DNA from: Flammeovirga pectinis
GTDB taxonomy: Bacteria > Bacteroidota > Bacteroidia > Cytophagales > Flammeovirgaceae
Reading direction: 5' to 3'
Assembly (NCBI RefSeq): GCF_003970675.1
Contig: NZ_CP034562.1
Span: forward strand, 2,418,001 to 2,482,000
Length of the DNA: 64,000 nucleotides
The notes under the pieces: model-generated
Databases searched by the model: none
The model's input: only the letters and a program-made list of their open reading frames with translations
What the model was told of the DNA's origin: nothing
Translations under genes and position numbers: made by a program
Part shown: one piece after another, positions 1 to 7,432 of the stretch
Layout of the letters: each line of letters begins with the position of its first letter
Numbering within the stretch: the stretch's first letter is position 1

Positions 1-273
1 AAACATCATATATAAATCTCCTAACCAAGCAAAGAAAAAGCCTATCATCATACATTTGTAGATTATAGAATTTTCTGATTTTTGTTGCCAAGTAGTCGAA
101 AAATATATTGATATAAATGGCATTATTAGAGGTTTTGAGTACAAAACAACATAATAATCTTCAAAATAATTACCTAATAAATTAACTGTAATCACTACCA
201 AAAAAATACTCCAAAAAACCTTTTTCTGACTTTTATCCAAAGGCTCTTTTACTGCTTTATTTTCTAACGTCAT
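1..273 (-). CDS. YhhN/TMEM86-family membrane protein (lysoplasmalogenase-like), partial
   Basis: This is the N-terminal 91 codons of a gene that runs off the left edge of the window. It starts at an ATG (271-273) and stays open to base 1. A short polar N-terminus is followed by a hydrophobic segment (WSIFLVVITVNLLG), the motif KPLIMPFISIYF and then FFFAWLGDLYMMF. KP-L-MP followed by F-W-LGD is the hallmark I associate with the YhhN/TMEM86 family of multipass membrane proteins, some of which hydrolyse lysoplasmalogens. It lies 10 bases downstream of the HlyD-like gene on the same strand, so the two are probably co-transcribed. The family call is from memory of the motif. The substrate is unknown, and an unrelated multipass protein is possible because only about 40 percent of the usual length is visible. 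Confidence 0.6.
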   Translation of the reverse strand, partial: MTLENKAVKEPLDKSQKKVFWSIFLVVITVNLLGNYFEDYYVVLYSKPLIMPFISIYFSTTWQQKSENSIIYKCMMIGFFFAWLGDLYMMF

Positions 274-283
274 AAATATTTAA

Positions 284-1657
284 TTACTCCCAAGGTTTCT
301 TATTTGCCTCTTCACTATTCATTTCTTCTACTAGATCACCTTCTGAAAGCGTTTCAGATATCACACGGAAAGGACCTTTAACAATCACTTCTCCATCTTC
401 TACCCCTTCTAATATTTCAATACTTTCAAAGTCAGAAACACCTGTTTTTACTTTTCTTGATGAAACCATTTTTGTCTCATCATTATATACAAACACTACC
501 TCAACTAACTCATTATCTTTAGCTGATTTTTTAGATTTCAATGCATTTTCATTATCATCGTCTTCTTCAGTTTCCTTTTCTAATTCAAACCTTTTTCGTG
601 TAGTTACTGCCGTTAAAGGTACAATTAAGATATCTTTTTTAGTTTGAGTAATTACATCTACAGATGCTGTCATTCCAGGTCTGAAAGGAGATTCCTGTCC
701 CTTTTGTTCCGCATTCATACTACTATATGAAGAAGCTAGAATTTTAATTTTCACTTCAAACTCAGTAACTACATCAGAACTTGTTGTTTCATTTGCTGAA
801 TTTGCAATTGCCGTCACAATTCCCTTAAATTTTAGATCTCTATAAGAATAGGCATCAACATCAATTACAGCAGTATCACCAATGTGAACGCGTATAATAT
901 CATTTTCATTTACATCAACACGAGTCTCCATTTCTGCAAGATTGGCAATACGCATCATTTCTGTAGCAGACATTTGTCTAGCACCTACAATCATCTCTCC
1001 TTTCTCAACAGAAAGTTTTGATACAATACCAGACATTGGAGCAAATATCTTTGTTAATTGTAAACTTTCTTTAGCATCGTCTACTTGTGCTTGAGCACTT
1101 TTTACAGTAAACTGAGATGCTCTCACATTCTCTTGTGCAGAAGTTAAATTTGCCTTTGCAATATCAAAATCAGCTTCACTATTTTCATAATCTTGATCTG
1201 ATATTACTTTATCTTCCCAAAGATTTTTATTTCTTTCAAAAGTTAATTTTGCTTGTCTCAATCTAGCCTCGTTCTGTGCAGCATCTGCTCTAGAACGTGC
1301 CAATTGTGCTTTTTGTGCATTTAAAGATGCTCTTGCCTGATCTAAAGCAGACTGAAAGTTATCTGGACGAATTTGAGCAAGAAGTTGCTTTTCATTTACA
1401 GAGTCTCCCTCTTGAACATAAAGTTCTCTAATTTCACCAGAAACTTCTGAAGATAGGTTCACTTCATTAATAGGTTGTACTTTTCCTGAAGCGCCCACCT
1501 TTTCGGTAATGGTACCATAAGTAACTGCTTCTAATTCTACTTTAGTGGCTTTTTCATTACTTTTATTATAAAAATAACCCCCAGCTCCAATTGCCACTAC
1601 AATAACAGCAAGCAGTATATAAATTTTTATATTAGATCCTTTCTTTTTCTTAGCCAT
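284..1657 (-). CDS. HlyD/MacA-type periplasmic adaptor (membrane fusion) protein
   Basis: This 457-residue adaptor would bridge an inner-membrane ABC or RND pump to an outer-membrane channel. Residues about 10-31 form an uncleaved signal anchor. Next come a lipoyl-like half (SGEIRELYVQEGDSVNEKQ), a long alpha-helical hairpin rich in Ala/Gln (about 95-200), the second lipoyl half (IFAPMSGIVSKLSVEKGEM), and a beta-barrel and membrane-proximal domain ending in a typical ILEGVEDGEVIVKG stretch. An acidic, low-complexity insert (ETEEDDDNENA, about residue 360) interrupts the membrane-proximal domain. MacA-type adaptors usually precede macB-like ABC genes; here the only same-strand follower is the YhhN-like gene, so the partner pump is not in view. 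The start is an ATG 123 bases from the divergent small gene. Confidence 0.85.
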   Translation of the reverse strand: MAKKKKGSNIKIYILLAVIVVAIGAGGYFYNKSNEKATKVELEAVTYGTITEKVGASGKVQPINEVNLSSEVSGEIRELYVQEGDSVNEKQLLAQIRPDNFQSALDQARASLNAQKAQLARSRADAAQNEARLRQAKLTFERNKNLWEDKVISDQDYENSEADFDIAKANLTSAQENVRASQFTVKSAQAQVDDAKESLQLTKIFAPMSGIVSKLSVEKGEMIVGARQMSATEMMRIANLAEMETRVDVNENDIIRVHIGDTAVIDVDAYSYRDLKFKGIVTAIANSANETTSSDVVTEFEVKIKILASSYSSMNAEQKGQESPFRPGMTASVDVITQTKKDILIVPLTAVTTRKRFELEKETEEDDDNENALKSKKSAKDNELVEVVFVYNDETKMVSSRKVKTGVSDFESIEILEGVEDGEVIVKGPFRVISETLSEGDLVEEMNSEEANKKPWE

Positions 1658-1780
1658 AGCTTACAATGCGTAATTTTTTTCGATGAAATTTGCTGTAATA
1701 GTTGAATTTTATAATTATAAGGTAAAATAATAGAATACTTTTAAAAGTACTACGTTATATCTATATAACTTTATGATATA

Positions 1781-2059
1781 ATGGCAATTTATAATACCTT
1801 ATTCGATTTGATGCTGAATAAATGGATTCAGTTTAATAATAAAGATCTTCCTACAGGAAAAATTCTTTCAATAACAACTGCATGGATAGATTACTTAAAT
1901 ACCTATCAATTATCAGTTAGAATTGAAGACATAAACAAAGAAACACATAATATTAGAATCAATTTAGAAAATGATTCAGAAGATTACTATATAAAACTAT
2001 TTAGGGGTAATTTGGGTAAAATAAGTGATTCCTATGAGGAGTTATTGATAAACCATTAA
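1781..2059 (+). CDS. Small hypothetical protein (92 aa)
   Basis: I do not recognise this family. The 92-residue product has no signal peptide or membrane segment. It looks like a compact alpha/beta domain: LFDLMLNKWIQFNNKD, then a W-x-D-Y motif in a predicted strand (TTAWIDYLNTYQLSVRI), and an acidic C-terminal half (LENDSEDYYIKLF). It starts in the intergenic space divergent from the HlyD-like gene and ends at a strong bidirectional terminator, so it is a single-gene transcript. Codon use resembles its neighbours. Its proper start, its own terminator and ordinary composition argue that it is a real gene and not a chance reading frame. Confidence 0.55.
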   Translation: MAIYNTLFDLMLNKWIQFNNKDLPTGKILSITTAWIDYLNTYQLSVRIEDINKETHNIRINLENDSEDYYIKLFRGNLGKISDSYEELLINH

Positions 2060-2060
2060 A

Positions 2061-2089
2061 AAAGGAGATGTATTAGCTACATCTCCTTT
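2061..2089. terminator. Bidirectional intrinsic terminator
   Basis: A 12-bp perfect stem (AAAGGAGATGTA / TACATCTCCTTT) with a 5-base loop is flanked by A on the left and T on the right. It sits between the convergent small gene (stop at 2059) and thiolase gene (stop at 2096), so it can end both transcripts. Confidence 0.85.
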
Positions 2090-2095
2090 TTACTT

Positions 2096-3274
2096 TTAAA
2101 GCTTCTCTATAATTAGTGCAGAAGCTCCTCCTCCACCATTACAAATAGCGGCGAGTCCTTTTGTACCTTTTTCATGCTTTAAAACCCCTGCTAGAGTTAC
2201 TACAATTCTAGCTCCTGATGCTCCTAAAGGATGTCCCATTGAAACGGCTCCTCCATGAACGTTTACTTTATCTAATGAAATACCCAACTCTTTAGCAAAT
2301 GCTAATGTAACAACAGAGAATGCTTCATTAACTTCAAAATAATCGATATCATCAATTGTAAGTCCTTTTTTATCTAAAGCTTTTCTTGCTGCATCTGGAG
2401 GTGCAATTGTAAACCATTCTGGCTCTTTCGATGCATCTGCATAAGAAACAATCTTTGCAATTGGCTTAAGTCCTAGCTTATCAACTATCTTTTTATTTAC
2501 AAGAATTAAAGCTGCTGCACCATCATTAATAGTTGATGCATTTGCTGCAGTAACTGTACCTTCTTTAGTAAAAACAGCTCTAAGATTCGGTATTTTCTCA
2601 AATTTCACATTCTTAAATTCCTCGTCCTTATCCACTATAATTGGCTCTCCTCTTCTTTGAGGAACACTGACAGGAACTATTTCATCTGCAAAAATTCCAT
2701 TCTCTGTAGATAAAGCTGTTTTCTTATAAGAATTAATAGCAAAATTATCTTGTTCTTCTCTACTAATCTCACATTTTTTAGCAGTTGCATCAGCACAAAT
2801 ACCCATTGGTTGATTTGTATATGCATCTGCTAAGCCATCTCTAACTAAGCCATCCAACATTTGGCCATGTCCGTAACCATAACCATAACGTCCTTTGGGA
2901 ATATAATATGGAATATTAGACATTGATTCCATACCTCCAGCAACAACAACATCATTATCACCCAACATAATTGATTGAGCGCCTAACATAATGGTCTTCA
3001 TACCAGAAGAGCAAACTTTATTTATTGTAGTACAAGGAATATCAACACCTATACCTGCACCTAAAGCTGCTTGTTTTGCTGGTGCTTGACCAAGGTTAGA
3101 AGAAATAACATTTCCCATGAAAACTTCATTAACTTCTGTCGCTGGTACGCCTGCTTTCTCTAATGCTCCTTTTATTGCTGTAGCACCTAAATCTGTAGCT
3201 GGTACAGATGCTAATGCTCCTCCAAAGCTCCCTATTGGAGTTCTTACAGCAGAAACAATATAAACTTCTTCCAT
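2096..3274 (-). CDS. Acetyl-CoA C-acetyltransferase (thiolase)
   Basis: This 392-residue type II thiolase catalyses acetyl-CoA + acetyl-CoA to acetoacetyl-CoA, or the reverse thiolysis, in the cytosol. All catalytic elements are visible: nucleophile Cys88 in NKVCSSGMK, His348 in GHPLGASGAR, and acid/base Cys378 in AICNGGGGAS. The NEAFS loop is also present (VNEAFSVV). The length matches the family (about 390). It is a single gene between two terminators with no beta-oxidation partners next to it, so sequence alone does not settle whether it serves fatty-acid degradation, ketone metabolism or biosynthesis. The start is an ATG with a conventional N-terminus (MEEVYIVSAVRTPIGSF). Confidence 0.93.
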   Translation of the reverse strand: MEEVYIVSAVRTPIGSFGGALASVPATDLGATAIKGALEKAGVPATEVNEVFMGNVISSNLGQAPAKQAALGAGIGVDIPCTTINKVCSSGMKTIMLGAQSIMLGDNDVVVAGGMESMSNIPYYIPKGRYGYGYGHGQMLDGLVRDGLADAYTNQPMGICADATAKKCEISREEQDNFAINSYKKTALSTENGIFADEIVPVSVPQRRGEPIIVDKDEEFKNVKFEKIPNLRAVFTKEGTVTAANASTINDGAAALILVNKKIVDKLGLKPIAKIVSYADASKEPEWFTIAPPDAARKALDKKGLTIDDIDYFEVNEAFSVVTLAFAKELGISLDKVNVHGGAVSMGHPLGASGARIVVTLAGVLKHEKGTKGLAAICNGGGGASALIIEKL

Positions 3275-3608
3275 AGTGTTATTTTTGTGTGTATTGGTTT
3301 GTTTGACTAATATTACAAAAGTGTATTAATTACGTCAATTAATTTCAGCAGGCAATATATGAAAATTTTATTATGCTTACATAACATTTAATTGATGATT
3401 CTTTTTACATGAAGAAATTTAGAGAATTGTACTTTCAAAGTAAAAAAACGAGTCTAATTATTCTATAACTTAAATGATTTAAAACACGCTATTTTGTTGT
3501 TTCATTTGGCCCGAAAATCATTGCATAAAAAAAAGAGGATTCTTAAACTAATCTACTGATCAGTTTAAAAACCCTCTTATCTTGATTTAATATTGGGCTA
3601 ATAAAGTC
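3275..3608. other. Intergenic region, promoter side of thiolase gene
   Basis: This 334-base gap lies between the thiolase start (3274) and the end of the LipL32-like gene (3609), both on the minus strand. It contains the terminator of the LipL32-like gene (3531-3578). A weak -7-like box for the thiolase gene (CACTTTTG on the minus strand, 3316-3323) has one mismatch to TAnnTTTG. I see no ORF or RNA gene in it. Confidence 0.5.
3531..3578 (-). terminator. Intrinsic terminator of the LipL32-like gene
   Basis: Read on the minus strand, AAGAGG pairs with CCTCTT and an inner TTAAACT pairs with AGTTTAA across a small internal loop. A run of eight T residues follows (the AAAAAAAA at about 3527-3534 on the plus strand). 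It lies 31 bases past the stop codon at 3609. Confidence 0.75.
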
Positions 3609-4307
3609 TTATTGTTCTAAGCCTTTTAATAACTCGTCAATAGTTTTAGCCATTGCTACACCTGGTAATTTTACAGGGGCTGCAACTTCTGCTAAGAAAG
3701 TACCATTAACTTCACCTTTTTTGTAAGTAGTAAAACCTACACGGTATAACCCAGCAGTTAATGCTTTTGCAGGGTTACTTACTTCACTTTTGTAGCGAAA
3801 TAATGAATTATAAGAACTTCCACTTGGTTGTTTAGGCATTTCGCTGCTATCATCATTTTTATCAAATACTACCCAAGTAGCATTTTTAACAGCATCATCA
3901 CTAATGTTACTAGCACTAATAATATCAGAACGCTCAAGTGTAATATATGTATCAAAATAGTCTTTAGACCCTTTGTTATCAGCATATTCAGCTGATACTA
4001 TAGCCTTTTTGTTTTTATATTTATCTGGCACTGGAGACATCATTCTAATACCAAGCTCAGGAGCTGCTAATGGAATCCATACATAAATATAATAGAACTT
4101 TTTGTCGTCTTTAATTTCATCTTCTTGACCGTTTGCTGCATAACCTAAATAGCTAATTACATCAGTATACGGTACTTTGATAGTTTTTGGCCCCACAGTT
4201 TTTTCAATAGAGCTACCAAATTTACTTAATTTTTGAGCATTTACATTCGTAGTAAATAGTACCGCTATAAATAGCGTACAAATTAGAGTTAAAGTTGTTT
4301 TCATCAT
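3609..4307 (-). CDS. Exported LipL32-like protein
   Basis: This 232-residue exported protein resembles LipL32, the major surface lipoprotein of pathogenic Leptospira. From memory of LipL32 the shared blocks are YYxYVWIP followed by E-G-RM-SP (residues 72-92), FDT (118-120) inside a strand ending in ER, YNSL-R (166-171), and the C-terminal block GLYRxxFTTYKxGEVxGxF (186-204). LipL32 binds calcium through Asp132, Thr133, Asp164, Asp165 and Tyr178; the apparent equivalents here are Asp119, Thr120, Asp152, Asp153 and Tyr166. Unlike LipL32 there is no lipobox. The leader is MMKTTLTLICTLFIAVLFTTNVNA with a probable signal peptidase I site before Gln25, so the protein should be periplasmic or secreted rather than lipid-anchored. 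It is a single-gene transcript with its own terminator. The function is unknown. Confidence 0.75.
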   Translation of the reverse strand: MMKTTLTLICTLFIAVLFTTNVNAQKLSKFGSSIEKTVGPKTIKVPYTDVISYLGYAANGQEDEIKDDKKFYYIYVWIPLAAPELGIRMMSPVPDKYKNKKAIVSAEYADNKGSKDYFDTYITLERSDIISASNISDDAVKNATWVVFDKNDDSSEMPKQPSGSSYNSLFRYKSEVSNPAKALTAGLYRVGFTTYKKGEVNGTFLAEVAAPVKLPGVAMAKTIDELLKGLEQ

Positions 4308-4578
4308 TTAATTTTTTAAAGTTACTAACTAAGCTGTTGCCTAATTAAATTTATGAGTTCGCATTTCTTTGATAGATAGTTGATCTTTATTCCATTAAAA
4401 AGCTTGTTAATTAGAGCTATTTGTGATTTCTGATATAGAACTAGAGCCTCTAAAAATCAAAAAGTAATTAAACTCGTTAAGAAGTACCAATGAGTATTAT
4501 TTAATATTTTCTAATACTGACAGCAAATGTATAATTAACTTTAAACGAATGTGCCACCGCTTTTGGGTATTTTTTAAT
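4308..4578. other. Intergenic region between divergent LipL32-like and kinase genes
   Basis: This AT-rich divergent promoter region contains no ORF. CAAATGTA at 4524-4531 reads TACATTTG on the minus strand and could be the -7 box of the LipL32-like gene, giving a leader of about 210 nt. No convincing -33 element accompanies it. The plus-strand signals of the kinase gene begin at 4579. Confidence 0.4.
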
Positions 4579-4594
4579 TCACGGTAAACCGTGA
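4579..4594. promoter_or_regulatory. Palindromic operator candidate upstream of the two-component operon
   Basis: TCACGGT-AA-ACCGTGA is a perfect 7-bp inverted repeat with a 2-base centre, GC-richer than its surroundings. Its centre lies about 38 bases upstream of the end of the -7 box at 4618-4625, where a class II activator or a repressor covering the -33 region would bind. Confidence 0.55.
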
Positions 4595-4617
4595 TACTAT
4601 TATTCAAATAAAAAATT

Positions 4618-4625
4618 TAATTTTG
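4618..4625 (+). promoter_or_regulatory. -7 promoter element (TAATTTTG)
   Basis: The box is an exact match to the Bacteroidota TAnnTTTG consensus. It covers the TTG at 4623-4625 that would otherwise be the longest-frame start of the kinase gene. Transcription would therefore begin near 4630, and translation must start further downstream. Confidence 0.6.
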
Positions 4626-4673
4626 CATATACTTCATTATACTTCTGTTACCAATAAAACACTGACTTATATT

Positions 4674-6629
4674 TTGCTTAAAAGTAAATTATATATAATC
4701 GTAACAATCTTCATTTTCCTTAGTAGTCAGTCTATTAATGCTAATGAACCGAAAGATATCTCACCTCTTGTAGATTCTTTAGTGAGTACCTTTCCGTTTT
4801 TAATTACTGATAGTGCCGAACAGGCAAAAATAAATGTAGAACAAGCTTTGCTTTTAAACGAAGGAAGAAGTGTAAAGGTATCTGCATTTGGTAATTATTG
4901 TTTGGGATTCTATAGCAGAAAAAAAGGTAGGAATAGATCGGCTATAAAATATCATAATAAAGCATTGAGTTATTATATTGATTTAGATAAACCCGAGCGA
5001 CAAGTACTTATATTAAATGAGTTAGGGATAGTTTATAAAAACTTAGGGAAATACGAAAAATCAATTGAGACCTACAGAAAAGGTATAGAAATAGCAGAAC
5101 GCATTCAGTCTTCTCGTTTAGCTGATGTTTACTCAAATTTAGCAGTTGTAATTACACATATGGGTAAGCAAGAACAAGCATTAGAATACCTATTTAAGAG
5201 CTATGAACTAGAAGATGATATAATTGGAAAACATATCATTCTACTTAATATCGGTATCTCATATAAAGAAATTGGTAATGATAGTTTAGCTATGAATTAT
5301 TATCAAAAGTCATTAAAAATGTGTAATGATAATAACTTAGCAACCTACTATAGAAACGATATACTACATAATATCGCAAACCAGATGATAGAAGAATCTA
5401 AGTTTAAACAAGGTTTAGAGTATCTACATCAAATTGCTAATTATGATAAAAAGGAGAATAACAAACGAGATTTAGCACACTCTTATTTAAGTCTAGCGGC
5501 AGCTTATAAAGCCATGAAAGAATATAAAACCGCAATTAACTTTTACAATAAATCAATTGCTCTTTCTATAGAAACAGAGACAAATGATCAACTATTATTA
5601 GCCTATAGCTTTTTAGCAAATTTATACGAAACGAAGCACAATTATAAAAGTGCTTTAATTTTCCAAAATAAGCACAGACAGTTAAAGGATAGTTTATTTA
5701 ACATTGATCAAGTTAAAAATAACGAAAGCTTACTAGCTGAGTTTGACGCTGATAGAAAAGAAAAAGAAATATTACTGCTTAAACAAGAAAAAGAAATACA
5801 GGAACAAGAATTAATAGTTAGTTCTTATAATCTAAAAATCAATCAACTAATTCGAAATGTTACCATAATTGTTGCAGTTATTAGTATTCTTGGAATTCTG
5901 TTTAGCATTTTATTTTATAAGCAAAAGCTAAAAAATGAGCAACTATTAGCACTAAGAAATGAGGAAATAAATAAAAATGAAATCTATTCTTTAATACAAC
6001 AGCAAGAAGTTAGTGCCATTAAATCCGTTATTGAAGGTAGAGATAAAGAGCGACAACGTATAGCTCAAGAATTACATGATGGAATTGGCGGTAATCTAGC
6101 GAGCATTAAACTGAACTTAGGCAATATTGTTGATAAAAATTCTGATGAAAAACTCAAGGAAATTATGGGTAACCTTGATGATACTTGTAAAGAGGTGAGA
6201 GAGATCTCTCATAATTTAAGCTCAGTTAAAATGAACAACCATTCGTTCGCTTATTTAGTTCAGAAATTTTTAGATGAAATGTTAGTAGGTAACAACATCA
6301 AAATTAATCTAAATCTTTACCCAGAAACTAAATTAGATCAACTACCAAATGAAATTAAAATTGAATTATACCGAATTATTCAAGAGTTAATGAGTAATGT
6401 GATTAAGTACTCGAAAGCTGATGTCGTAGACCTTCAGATAACAAGAGGTGACGAATATCTAAATTTAATGTTTGAGGATAATGGTATTGGTTTCGACACA
6501 AACATTCCTACCCATGGAATTGGTTTAAAGAATATTCGGTCTAGAATAAAGAAATTAAATGGTACCTGTACTATAGAGTCAGCATTATGTCAGTGGAGCT
6601 TAGTAAACATAGAGATTCCTCTAACATAA
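4674..6629 (+). CDS. TPR-containing sensor histidine kinase (HisKA_3 type)
   Basis: The membrane sensor kinase pairs with the LuxR-type regulator 18 bases downstream. Layout: signal peptide (KLYIIVTIFIFLSSQSINA), a periplasmic array of tetratricopeptide repeats (for example YKNLGKYEKSIETYRKGIEIAE), a transmembrane helix about residues 392-418, a short coiled coil, the HisKA_3 dimerisation helix with phospho-acceptor His468 in ERQRIAQELHDGIGG, and a HATPase domain ending in FEDNGIGFD and GIGLKNI. The frame is open from a TTG at 4623, but that codon overlaps the -7 box. The TTG at 4674 gives a normal signal peptide and is preferred; there is no in-frame ATG before the TPRs. The signal is unknown. 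Confidence 0.85.
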   Translation: MLKSKLYIIVTIFIFLSSQSINANEPKDISPLVDSLVSTFPFLITDSAEQAKINVEQALLLNEGRSVKVSAFGNYCLGFYSRKKGRNRSAIKYHNKALSYYIDLDKPERQVLILNELGIVYKNLGKYEKSIETYRKGIEIAERIQSSRLADVYSNLAVVITHMGKQEQALEYLFKSYELEDDIIGKHIILLNIGISYKEIGNDSLAMNYYQKSLKMCNDNNLATYYRNDILHNIANQMIEESKFKQGLEYLHQIANYDKKENNKRDLAHSYLSLAAAYKAMKEYKTAINFYNKSIALSIETETNDQLLLAYSFLANLYETKHNYKSALIFQNKHRQLKDSLFNIDQVKNNESLLAEFDADRKEKEILLLKQEKEIQEQELIVSSYNLKINQLIRNVTIIVAVISILGILFSILFYKQKLKNEQLLALRNEEINKNEIYSLIQQQEVSAIKSVIEGRDKERQRIAQELHDGIGGNLASIKLNLGNIVDKNSDEKLKEIMGNLDDTCKEVREISHNLSSVKMNNHSFAYLVQKFLDEMLVGNNIKINLNLYPETKLDQLPNEIKIELYRIIQELMSNVIKYSKADVVDLQITRGDEYLNLMFEDNGIGFDTNIPTHGIGLKNIRSRIKKLNGTCTIESALCQWSLVNIEIPLT

Positions 6630-6647
6630 AATATTAGAACAAACAAC

Positions 6648-7286
6648 ATGAACAAAATTAAAGTATTACTTGTCGACGATCATCTTATGTTTCTTGAGGG
6701 ATTACAGTCTCTATTTGCAAATGAAGATAATATTGAAGTTGTAGGAGCTGCATCAAATGCTGAAAAAGCTTTAGATATTTTAAAAGACAAGCAAACAGAT
6801 ATTGTAATTACAGATCTAAGTATGCCTGATGTTGATGGAAGTAGTTTAGTTGATACGTTGAAAAATAAGCATCCACATGTACATACATTAGTTTTAAGTA
6901 TGCATAGTGAGCCACATATTATTTCGAAATTAATTAAACAAGAAGTAAATGGCTACCTACTCAAGAATGCAGAAAAAGGTGAACTATTATCTGCGGTAAA
7001 AACTATTGTAGATGGAGAAAACTACTTTTCAAGAGAGGTTAAAGATATCATTTCGGAAAGTACTTTTAGCAGGAAATACAATCCTATTCCAGAATTAAGT
7101 AAACGAGAAAAAGAAGTCCTTTATTTGATCGGAGATGAATATACTACAAAAGAAATAGCTGATAAATTATTCATCAGTCAAAATACAGTGGAATCACATC
7201 GAAAAAATATGTTCTCCAAATTGAGTGTAAAAAATGTTGCTGGGCTCATACGCATAGCAATAAAAAATAATTTATTAGAATCTTAA
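6648..7286 (+). CDS. LuxR/NarL-family response regulator
   Basis: This 212-residue DNA-binding response regulator is the partner of the kinase that ends 18 bases upstream. The receiver domain carries Asp10-Asp11, phospho-acceptor Asp56 (DIVITDLSMPDVDG), Ser84 and Lys106. A C-terminal LuxR helix-turn-helix follows (LSKREKEVLYLIGDEYTTKEIADKLF and SQNTVESHRKNMFSKL). The start ATG is unambiguous. The next gene, 146 bases downstream on the same strand with no clear terminator in between, encodes a large repeat-rich surface protein, which could be co-transcribed or a target. Autoregulation through the palindrome at 4579 is possible but unproven. Confidence 0.92.
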   Translation: MNKIKVLLVDDHLMFLEGLQSLFANEDNIEVVGAASNAEKALDILKDKQTDIVITDLSMPDVDGSSLVDTLKNKHPHVHTLVLSMHSEPHIISKLIKQEVNGYLLKNAEKGELLSAVKTIVDGENYFSREVKDIISESTFSRKYNPIPELSKREKEVLYLIGDEYTTKEIADKLFISQNTVESHRKNMFSKLSVKNVAGLIRIAIKNNLLES

Positions 7287-7432
7287 TTTGTCGATGAATA
7301 TATAATAAACTATTCTTTCAGTCTTAAATCTACTACTACATTATAACTATGAATAGAATTTCAACACTACACCCAATCTCTAAATAATAAATTAATAGAA
7401 TTTAAATCTACTTTCTAAAAAACTGTAAAATT

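Noticed and set aside
3609-4307. Lipobox at Cys10 of the LipL32-like protein
   Set aside because: Cys10 lies in the middle of the hydrophobic core (LTLICTLFIAV), with no room for a lipoprotein signal; a signal peptidase I site at NVNA-Q is better.
4579-4594. The palindrome as a second CRP-type site
   Set aside because: Its GTGA and TCAC elements face the opposite way (TCAC first) with a GG/CC core, so the geometry differs from the focA site.
4623-4673. TTG start at 4623 for the TPR kinase (longest frame)
   Set aside because: The TTG overlaps an exact -7 promoter box, so it would lie upstream of the transcription start. The downstream TTG at 4674 gives a normal signal peptide.
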